Source: an uncultured Gammaproteobacteria bacterium (lineage in GTDB: Bacteria; Pseudomonadota; Gammaproteobacteria; Pseudomonadales; Pseudohongiellaceae). From it: a stretch of DNA of 64,000 bases. Location of the stretch: the NCBI GenBank assembly GCA_913060495.1, contig CAJXRP010000022.1:1-64000 (forward strand), given 5' to 3'. This document shows positions 57,611 to 64,000 of this stretch, piece after piece. Positions within the stretch are counted from its first letter, which is position 1. Each line of letters opens with the position of its first letter. The translations under genes and the position numbers were made by a program. The notes below the pieces were generated by a model. That model was not told the origin of the DNA and made no database searches. It saw nothing but the letters and a program-made list of their open reading frames with translations.

Positions 57611-59353
57611 TCATTCTCGCTCCAAACCGATATCCGTATCAACACTTAACAGCTCAAGAGTACTACTTCCTAGTCTGTAAAAAACTTGCTCCGGGAATCG
57701 ATAGCTCGCCTCCTCTGCACGCTGCTTGGCAAGCTCCGATTGCCCGATAAAATCATGAGAAAAGATCAGGTTCTGAAAGTATTGCCAACGTGGCTTCGAT
57801 TCTACTATTTCATTTACGAGGTCGATATAGGGCTGAACCTGACTCAGATCGTTTCTGGCCAAACCCTGGTTCATTAAATCTGTTCGTATTTTCAATTGGA
57901 TTCGTTCTTGCCAAACGAGCGGATTTCTAATAGCTAATAGCGTCTCGACAGGGGTATTGGGATCGAGCTCGTAGCGAGTAAGAATAGCGCCAGCTTGAAG
58001 CGTCGTCACCATAAAAAACGTAGTAAAAAGAGGAATTGTAATGCCCGAAACTCCAATCAGAAGCGTTGACGCCAACTGGCGTGTTTTTGCTTTATTGGCC
58101 AACGAGTCTATAAGATAGATTATCATAATGAAAACTATCCAATGCACACTGGAATGGTAAAACGGAAATTCTGTCTGCGTATGAAGAACGATCGGAAACA
58201 AGAGACCTAGCATCGCAAAGCGCGTTGCAATATCTAGACGCCAAATAGATCTCAAGACCACAAAAACTGCGAGCAACATACCCAACAAGGAAATAATACC
58301 TCCCTCTATCGCCCAAAATAACATTTCATTGTGTGGGTGACTTAAATTTGGCTGCCCATTAGGTGTAGAAATTCCCGCCGCATACAAGGCAGCAACAAAA
58401 CTATTAAATTCAGCCTCAAAGTTACCCAGGCCCACACCAAACAGCGGATTTTCTAAAACCAAGAGTAAAGCTTGATAGTACATCCTCTCTCGGATTGGGT
58501 CTGATTGCACTTTAGAAAGTGCCGCCGCTAATCCATTGCTATCTCCAAGGTTCAACAACAGGTAGCCGACAAAAAAACCCAGGCCGATCATTAGCAACCA
58601 TCCCGCGCTTTTTCGAATGCCGACATTCAAAAAGAGATAGAGCAGCATCAGCAGCGAACCCACTGAGGCACCAATCCATCCTGTCCTGGAATTCAGCAGC
58701 AGAATAAGCGGCACCGTCACGAGTGGAGTAAGTAAGCATACGGACTGAAAAAAGGATTTTCTGGCAGAGCCCTGAAATTTGGAGAGCAGGTAACCGGATA
58801 GAACCAGTCCTGTGGCCATGAAACTGGCCATGACATTGCGCTGAAAAAAAACACCAAATGGAGGATAGCCCTCTACATGGCCCATAAAATTACGCGACGA
58901 CGCAATGTATTCCTGGCTCCAACCCAGCAGCCCCTCAATCCAGACCGCACACAATACTATAAAAAATAACAACTCTTTCTGACTGCCCCTCAGGTCTAAC
59001 TGCTGCAAGACTATAAACAGCAGGAGGCCAGCCAAGAGGCCGTACATTCGCCCGATACTAAGCGGATCTATAGATGCAGGATAGAGTGCGGGTAAGAGGA
59101 GCAGTGCGATTGCAGCGATCAGCCCAACGGTCAATTCCGTGTAAGCCCATTGTGAACTAGAGACTATTTTGAATAGCCCGAAGCCGATGGCGAAACTTAG
59201 AAACGTCCAGACTGAGGCGTTGAAGGAAATCGTGAGAGCATTGCCCGGGGGGTGCAATTGAAAATAGTGCATGCCTCCCAAAAAAAGAAAACTCAAGGCC
59301 CAGTAGGCATATTTGCCGGAGCCTTGAGTCATCTGTTCTAGTAGTCGATTCAA
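57611..59353 (-). CDS. PglL-family O-oligosaccharyltransferase / O-antigen ligase-like protein
   Basis: This 580-residue inner-membrane protein has about ten to twelve hydrophobic helices and the hallmarks of the Wzy_C/PglL group. These are FGVFFQRNVMASF (166-178, a PglL_A-like motif), SRTGW (222-226), GVGLGNFE (306-313) and SHPHNE (338-343) with the functionally important His pair in the large periplasmic loop, then a soluble C-terminal region. Family members transfer lipid-linked sugars to pilin or lipid A. Lying between mshA and mshC, it is best read as a pilin glycosylation ligase; the glycan is unknown. Confidence 0.82.
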   Translation of the reverse strand: MNRLLEQMTQGSGKYAYWALSFLFLGGMHYFQLHPPGNALTISFNASVWTFLSFAIGFGLFKIVSSSQWAYTELTVGLIAAIALLLLPALYPASIDPLSIGRMYGLLAGLLLFIVLQQLDLRGSQKELLFFIVLCAVWIEGLLGWSQEYIASSRNFMGHVEGYPPFGVFFQRNVMASFMATGLVLSGYLLSKFQGSARKSFFQSVCLLTPLVTVPLILLLNSRTGWIGASVGSLLMLLYLFLNVGIRKSAGWLLMIGLGFFVGYLLLNLGDSNGLAAALSKVQSDPIRERMYYQALLLVLENPLFGVGLGNFEAEFNSFVAALYAAGISTPNGQPNLSHPHNEMLFWAIEGGIISLLGMLLAVFVVLRSIWRLDIATRFAMLGLLFPIVLHTQTEFPFYHSSVHWIVFIMIIYLIDSLANKAKTRQLASTLLIGVSGITIPLFTTFFMVTTLQAGAILTRYELDPNTPVETLLAIRNPLVWQERIQLKIRTDLMNQGLARNDLSQVQPYIDLVNEIVESKPRWQYFQNLIFSHDFIGQSELAKQRAEEASYRFPEQVFYRLGSSTLELLSVDTDIGLERE

Positions 59354-59430
59354 TTAATTTACCGACTTCTTTAGCATAATCCTTCGACGTTTAATGAATC
59401 AAAAATACAAACTGCCTGAACACTAAACTA

Positions 59431-60027
59431 CTACAGTGTATTTCGAGTTACTTCGCCTTGACGGTCCATAAAAATTACCTTCGCGCCTGATCCTACCTGT
59501 GAAGAGGCATCAAGTACTCTGTCTGCAGTATAGACAAACGCACATGCTTTCGGAGTGTCTAAGAAGAACGCGCTGACTTCAGGAGTATTGGCAAACCCCG
59601 TGCCTTGTGAAGCGCTGTTCAGTTGTACGGCGAGAAGAGCTGCCGAAGTAGCCACGACTTGTGAGGCAGCGACAACATTGGGGTGCCCAGCTTGCAGCAT
59701 ATTATCTAATGCATTTTTGCAATCTGTATTGTTATTTAGATTCGGATAGCCCGTTACAGCACTTGCTGTAACACTCGGATAGCCCGCAATAGTTGTGTTA
59801 TTTGCACCTTGAGCTATGAACTCAGCATGGTATAGCGCGTTGGCGGTACCTAGACCACCTTCCAATGCGTCAACTACCGCGCTATGCGCTTCATCTGTTA
59901 CGTCAATAAAACGTGGTAGCGCGGTAGCAGCCAGAATACCTAAAAGCAAAATAACTACCACCAACTCAATAATCGTAAAACCAGATTGACTGGCCCTACG
60001 TTGATCTTGAATATTTAACGATTTCAT
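59431..60027 (-). CDS. mshA: MSHA major pilin MshA
   Basis: The prepilin has leader MKSLNIQDQRRASQSG and mature start FTIIELVVVILLLGI with Glu at +5, followed by a globular domain with Cys in NTDCKNAL and KACAFVY, the likely D-region disulfide. I start at the ATG at 60027, which has AAGGG upstream, rather than the in-frame TTG at 60045. Length (198 residues before cleavage) and the DEAHSAVVDALEGGLGTANA helix are typical of MshA. It probably forms the pilus shaft. Confidence 0.9.
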   Translation of the reverse strand: MKSLNIQDQRRASQSGFTIIELVVVILLLGILAATALPRFIDVTDEAHSAVVDALEGGLGTANALYHAEFIAQGANNTTIAGYPSVTASAVTGYPNLNNNTDCKNALDNMLQAGHPNVVAASQVVATSAALLAVQLNSASQGTGFANTPEVSAFFLDTPKACAFVYTADRVLDASSQVGSGAKVIFMDRQGEVTRNTL

Positions 60028-60045
60028 ACTTATCACCCTTTTCAA

Positions 60046-60407
60046 TCTAAATTAATAAAATTAGCTTCTAAATCAATAACATTCTAGCGTGCGCCAATGT
60101 CAGCATCGCACTAGTCTAGTTTATCTCGCTCTCAATTCGCTGGGAGTCATCAACCCTGGCAAAACACCAGATCTACCTCTACTCGTGAGAAAACTTGTAT
60201 ACCTAATAACGGCTCATTTATTAGTAACTTAATGACTTTTTTGAATCCAAATTCTTTAAGAAACACTGGTATGAGGTATTGTTCGCTATATCGAGCGAGC
60301 TGTATAGAGTAACAAATGGTTTTTACCCCTCTTTGTTCCCATATACTAGCAACCTAGAATTCGCAAATTCTGCTAAAAAGACCAATTTTGTGCTGCCTTT
60401 CACACTT
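60046..60407. promoter_or_regulatory. mshA upstream region
   Basis: These 362 bases hold no gene. On the minus strand TTGTTA (60310-60315) and GATATA (60287-60292) are 17 bases apart and could be a sigma-70 promoter, giving a leader of about 250 nt before mshA. A major pilin often has its own promoter. No sigma-54 GG-N10-GC element was seen. Confidence 0.35.
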
Positions 60408-61076
60408 TTAGCCCCCGCTGCCTGCTAACACTTCATTCAACATCTGATCCTCTCGGAGTTCCTGCCAATAGAACGGGGTAACTGGCTTCAAAACCACGCC
60501 ATTCAGACGGCTTCGGCGATTCTCTTGAGGAATCTCTCCCGCTCTCGAAGCTATTCTGACATCCAATCCGGACTGTATATCTACCTCTCCGTAGTCTGTT
60601 GTGACGCTAAAGCGAATTTCGCTAACGGGCACCAGCTGCTCATCGAACGCCAGGAAGACTCCTGTACTATCACTCACCAAATACACCAATTCCATGCGGC
60701 TATTGTCAAAATACCAAGACCTACGGGGTAAACCTGCACTAGGCGGCCCACTAAATGCACCCAAATAATTGCTAGGGGGCAGCAACATGAGGTCCATGGG
60801 GTTTATATCCTCTAACAGAGCGGCAGCGCCTGCATTACCCCCGGTTACCGCGCTTATCAGCTCTAAATTAATACCCGTCTGTAACTGCGTAATCACTGCA
60901 ATAAAACTCGCACGCTCCGCTTGTGCTGGAAATTCAGCAAAACGGTTCGCTGCATAGGCATAGATAATAGCTACCGAAATAATGAATGCCACAAGCTCAA
61001 ATAAAGAAAACCCACGATTCTTGTTGAACCCCGGAGTCTTAAGCCGCCTCGCTCTCTGTTTGTCTATGATCTTCAA
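60408..61076 (-). CDS. Prepilin-like MSHA protein (mshB or mshF position)
   Basis: This 222-residue protein has a long basic leader (MKIIDKQRARRLKTPGFNKN) and a prepilin-type junction RGFSLFELVAFIISVAIIYA with Glu at +5. The rest has little similarity that I recognise and ends in a Gly-rich tail. Vibrio has both mshF and mshB between mshG and mshA; here this single gene fills that place. It may be an MshB-like minor pilin or a divergent MshF. Confidence 0.7.
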   Translation of the reverse strand: MKIIDKQRARRLKTPGFNKNRGFSLFELVAFIISVAIIYAYAANRFAEFPAQAERASFIAVITQLQTGINLELISAVTGGNAGAAALLEDINPMDLMLLPPSNYLGAFSGPPSAGLPRRSWYFDNSRMELVYLVSDSTGVFLAFDEQLVPVSEIRFSVTTDYGEVDIQSGLDVRIASRAGEIPQENRRSRLNGVVLKPVTPFYWQELREDQMLNEVLAGSGG

Positions 61077-61160
61077 TTCGATACTCGACTCTTACGAAAC
61101 CCTTGTCTGCAATAATAGTGATTAAGCTAGGCGTCATAGGAACGCAACCACTTTCGCCGG

Positions 61161-62438
61161 CTAGCCTTGCGCAGCTGAATTGAGATCCCAAATCGGCAGA
61201 AACACACCAAGAGCTAGAATCAGAACCAGAACTGCGATAAATGAAATCAATACGGGTTCTATAGAATCACTTAACTGTTTTATGTCGTAATTGACCTCCA
61301 CTGTGTAGAAATCCGCGACTTCTTCCAAAAGGTCATCGACGTTTCCAGTCTCTTCACCGACGGCGATCATTTGCAATACTAGGGGTGAAAACATACCAGC
61401 CGCTACCGCAGTTCTGTGCAGTGACTCACCCCTCTCAACTCCTTCGCGCATCTTGTGAACATTATAGGCAACGAAAGCGTTTCCCACAGCGCCTGCCACA
61501 ACCGTCAAACCTTGGACGATAGGAAGTCCAGAGGCCATAACCATAGAAAACGTGCGCGCAAATCTAGCCAATGCGATTTTCTCAAAAACCGGGCCTGCTA
61601 AAGGGAGGGTGATTTTACGCCTATCCCAACTCAATAAACCCCGCTCTGTACCCAACCAATAGCGAAAACCGGAAATAGATCCTCCTATCGTGATGAGCAG
61701 ATGCGGCCAATAATTCAACACGAAGTTCGATGTATTTATCAACCAAACAGTTTGCCAGGGTAAATCGGCACCTAGCCGCTCAAATGTATCAGAGAAGATT
61801 GGGATGACGAACACCGTGATCACTCCCAATGCTACCGCCATAGCAACTAGGACAAAAATTGGGTAACGAGTAGCACTCTTAATTTGCTTCCTGGTAGATT
61901 TTTCCAACTCAAGATATTTCGACACTTCAATGAAAGCTCGGTCTAATCGACCAGTGTTTTCCCCTACATGCACTAGGCTCAAGAACAATTGGGAAAAAAC
62001 TTTAGGGTGCTGGCCTAGCGCCGTTGCTAATGTATTACCATTCTCTAGCCCAGCTATCACATCTCTCAGAATACGACGAAAGTTTCGATTGCTCATCGAG
62101 GCTTCCAAGCCCTTGATCGCGCGATCAAGTGGTAATCCAGCTTTAGTCAGGCTGTACATCTGCCTTGAAAACATGATGAGCTCATCGATTTCAATTTTGT
62201 CTAAGCCAAAGAAAGCATTTGCCTTATCTATAACAGTGGCATCGGGGCCAATATCCATTCTTGAACGAGCTGCGGCCTTCGCCTTTTTCTCAGGTTTCCC
62301 GCTCGCTTCCTTTATTTCAATCGGTGTGACCTGATCACCAAACAGCTTTTCTGCAACGTCAGCCGCGGTTCCAGCATCCACATAACCGGACACCAAAGAA
62401 CCACTGTAATCACGACCGCTGTATTCAAACTGAGGCAT
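61161..62438 (-). CDS. mshG: MSHA inner-membrane platform protein MshG
   Basis: MshG is a PilC/GspF-type polytopic protein on which the assembly ATPase acts. The 425-residue chain has two repeated T2SF domains (about 85-205 and 285-405) and about three transmembrane helices near 185-215, 225-255 and 400-420. The MYSLTKAGLPLDRAIKGLE and GLPIVQGLTVVAG segments are the paired signatures. It follows mshE by 47 bases. Confidence 0.92.
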   Translation of the reverse strand: MPQFEYSGRDYSGSLVSGYVDAGTAADVAEKLFGDQVTPIEIKEASGKPEKKAKAAARSRMDIGPDATVIDKANAFFGLDKIEIDELIMFSRQMYSLTKAGLPLDRAIKGLEASMSNRNFRRILRDVIAGLENGNTLATALGQHPKVFSQLFLSLVHVGENTGRLDRAFIEVSKYLELEKSTRKQIKSATRYPIFVLVAMAVALGVITVFVIPIFSDTFERLGADLPWQTVWLINTSNFVLNYWPHLLITIGGSISGFRYWLGTERGLLSWDRRKITLPLAGPVFEKIALARFARTFSMVMASGLPIVQGLTVVAGAVGNAFVAYNVHKMREGVERGESLHRTAVAAGMFSPLVLQMIAVGEETGNVDDLLEEVADFYTVEVNYDIKQLSDSIEPVLISFIAVLVLILALGVFLPIWDLNSAAQG

Positions 62439-62485
62439 GGTCTCTCCTATTATTTGCTGAGCTCATCAATTACGTAGACAAAGAA

Positions 62486-64000
62486 TTAAGCTACATCCAT
62501 AAAATCGCTAGACTCATCAACCTGTTCGGCGACTCTCAATACTTCATCCAAGCTTGTTACGCCTTGTGCCGCATATTCAAGCGCACTCACTACTAAAGGC
62601 TGATAGCCCGGCGTCTTCTTTGCGATCCTTACAAAATCAGCTGAATTAGAGCGCCTCAAAGCGTCGGCCAATGGCTCATTCATTATTAGAATCTCGAATA
62701 CGCCTATCCGACCTCGATAGCCTGAATTATTACAACGATGGCATCCGACAGCCTTCTTCAGATTCATGCGACCGGCCCTCTCGCCAATAAGGCCTTTGAT
62801 CCAAGCCAGGTCTTTAGTGTCAGGATTATGATCTTCAAAGCAGTTATCGCATAAGCGGCGCACTAAGCGCTGAGCCACGACGGCACGCAATGCCGTAGCG
62901 GCCAAAAAGCCCTCGGCTCCCATATCAACCAGCCGCATCGCACTGGATACTGCATCGTTGGTATGTAATGTGGATAGAACTAGGTGACCCGTCATCGCCG
63001 CTCGTAGCGCAATCTCAGCAGTTTCCTGGTCTCGAATCTCTCCTACCAGCAATATGTCGGGATCCTGCCGCAAAGCGGACCTCAGTACCTTGGCAAAGGT
63101 AAGCTCTATCTTCGGATTTATCTGCACCTGATTAACTCTATGCAGGCGATACTCGACAGGATCTTCGACCGTGATTATTTTCTTGCCGACTTCATTTAAT
63201 TCTTGCAACGCTCCATAGAGTGTCGTGGTCTTACCACTACCGGTTGGACCAGTTACAAGTATCAACCCATGGGGCATATGAATTAGCTTTCTAAATTTTT
63301 CAAGCATCTCCTCCGGCATTCCAACCTCATTAAGATCGGAAGCCCCGTCGGTTTGATCGAGCAGGCGCATTACTACCGATTCGCCGTTCTCTATGGGCAT
63401 TGTCGATAAACGCACATCAATATTTCGCCCCTTAACTCTAAGGCTAAACCGACCATCTTGGGGAAGTCTCTTTTCTGATATGTCTAAGCCAGAAAGCAAT
63501 TTCAGCCGCAGTACCAATGCCGGAGCAATCCGTCTTTCTTTCATTACCTGTTCCTGCAACACGCCATCTACACGCTGGCGGATACGCAGTACATTTTCAT
63601 CTGGCTCGATGTGAATGTCGGAAGCGCGGACCTGAACAGCGTCCTCAAAGATGGACTGCAGTAACTTAACTACCGGCGCTTCGCTATCATCTGCATCCAA
63701 GCTTAGGGCTTCTAGATCAAACTGACCCTCCGTGAGCTCTTCATCCAGCTCTTCAGCAAAGTTCGCAATCTCTTCAGTTCGGCGATAAACGAGATCGAGC
63801 GTGCTAAGCAATTCCGATTCTTTTACAACTGCGGGTTGAATTGGCTGCTCTAGGATTCGCTCTAGCTCATCAGAGGCAAATATATCCATTGGGTCAGCCA
63901 TGCCTACCAACAATTGCGCACCTTGGTCCGCCAATATAATAGCTCTGTAACGACGCGCATATGATTCACGCAGACGGTGAATCAGACTGACATCAAAATT
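62486..64000 (-). CDS. mshE: MSHA pilus assembly ATPase MshE (5' end outside window)
   Basis: MshE powers MSHA pilus extension and in Vibrio is activated by cyclic di-GMP through its N-terminal MshEN domain. Visible features are Walker A GPTGSGKTT, the Asp box, Walker B EIRDQETAEIAL, the His box and a tetracysteine zinc site (CDNC and CHRC). A TTG at 63934 could open the frame, but the same frame continues unbroken to the right edge and reads like the end of a type II secretion ATPase N-terminal domain. The gene is therefore partial here and the c-di-GMP motif is beyond the edge. Confidence 0.92.
   Translation of the reverse strand, partial: NFDVSLIHRLRESYARRYRAIILADQGAQLLVGMADPMDIFASDELERILEQPIQPAVVKESELLSTLDLVYRRTEEIANFAEELDEELTEGQFDLEALSLDADDSEAPVVKLLQSIFEDAVQVRASDIHIEPDENVLRIRQRVDGVLQEQVMKERRIAPALVLRLKLLSGLDISEKRLPQDGRFSLRVKGRNIDVRLSTMPIENGESVVMRLLDQTDGASDLNEVGMPEEMLEKFRKLIHMPHGLILVTGPTGSGKTTTLYGALQELNEVGKKIITVEDPVEYRLHRVNQVQINPKIELTFAKVLRSALRQDPDILLVGEIRDQETAEIALRAAMTGHLVLSTLHTNDAVSSAMRLVDMGAEGFLAATALRAVVAQRLVRRLCDNCFEDHNPDTKDLAWIKGLIGERAGRMNLKKAVGCHRCNNSGYRGRIGVFEILIMNEPLADALRRSNSADFVRIAKKTPGYQPLVVSALEYAAQGVTSLDEVLRVAEQVDESSDFMDVA

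Overview
The window is a stretch of chromosome from a gammaproteobacterium, at roughly 50% G+C by eye. Gene order is close to that of Pseudomonas and its marine relatives: secG-tpiA-glmM-folP-ftsH-rlmE / yhbY / greA-carB-carA-dapB, pilMNOPQ-aroK-aroB-damX-hemE, priA / SPOR protein-hslVU-DUF971-ubiE-ubiJ-ubiB-hisI-hisE-tatABC, and typA / thiI / glutamine synthetase-ntrB-ntrC. An MSHA-type pilus cluster and a GSII glutamine synthetase suggest a marine or aquatic lineage. The genus cannot be fixed from the sequence alone.

Layout. 1-13.2 kb: initiator tRNA-fMet and tRNA-Leu(GAG), then a mostly minus-strand housekeeping block for secretion, glycolysis, cell-wall precursor, folate, proteolysis, rRNA methylation, carbamoyl phosphate and lysine synthesis. 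13.5-19 kb: a small accessory patch with an ECF sigma factor and its DUF3379 membrane partner, a large acyl-CoA dehydrogenase, comF, and an exported short beta-barrel protein resembling the C-terminal part of a TonB receptor. 19.1-29.5 kb, minus strand: folK, hemE, damX, aroB, aroK and the type IV pilus assembly genes pilQPONM, divergent from the class A penicillin-binding protein gene at 30.2 kb. 32.6-45 kb: rpmE, chorismate mutase, priA, an FtsN-like SPOR protein, hslVU behind a good heat-shock promoter, the ubiquinone genes, hisIE and the Tat translocase. 45-50 kb, minus strand: dtd, proline iminopeptidase, typA and thiI.

50-54.3 kb is a nitrogen-control locus. A eukaryotic-type GSII sits where glnA (GSI) is usual, directly upstream of ntrBC. 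Its upstream DNA has two NtrC-type enhancers about 30 bp apart, a textbook sigma-54 promoter and a structured leader of about 210 nt. A further, perfectly symmetrical NtrC site lies before ntrB.

55-64 kb, minus strand, is an MSHA pilus cluster read mshE-mshG-(prepilin-like gene)-mshA-(PglL-type ligase)-mshC-mshD-mshO-mshP, with mshE running off the right edge. The PglL-family oligosaccharyltransferase between the major pilin and the minor pilins suggests a dedicated pilin glycosylation step. The cell therefore appears to have at least two type IV pilus machines, pilMNOPQ and MSHA.

There is no rRNA operon, prophage, insertion sequence, CRISPR array or toxin-antitoxin pair in the window. The most rewarding parts for a second look are the GSII regulatory region, the PglL gene inside the MSHA cluster, the plug-less barrel protein, and the carAB leader with its terminator-like hairpin.
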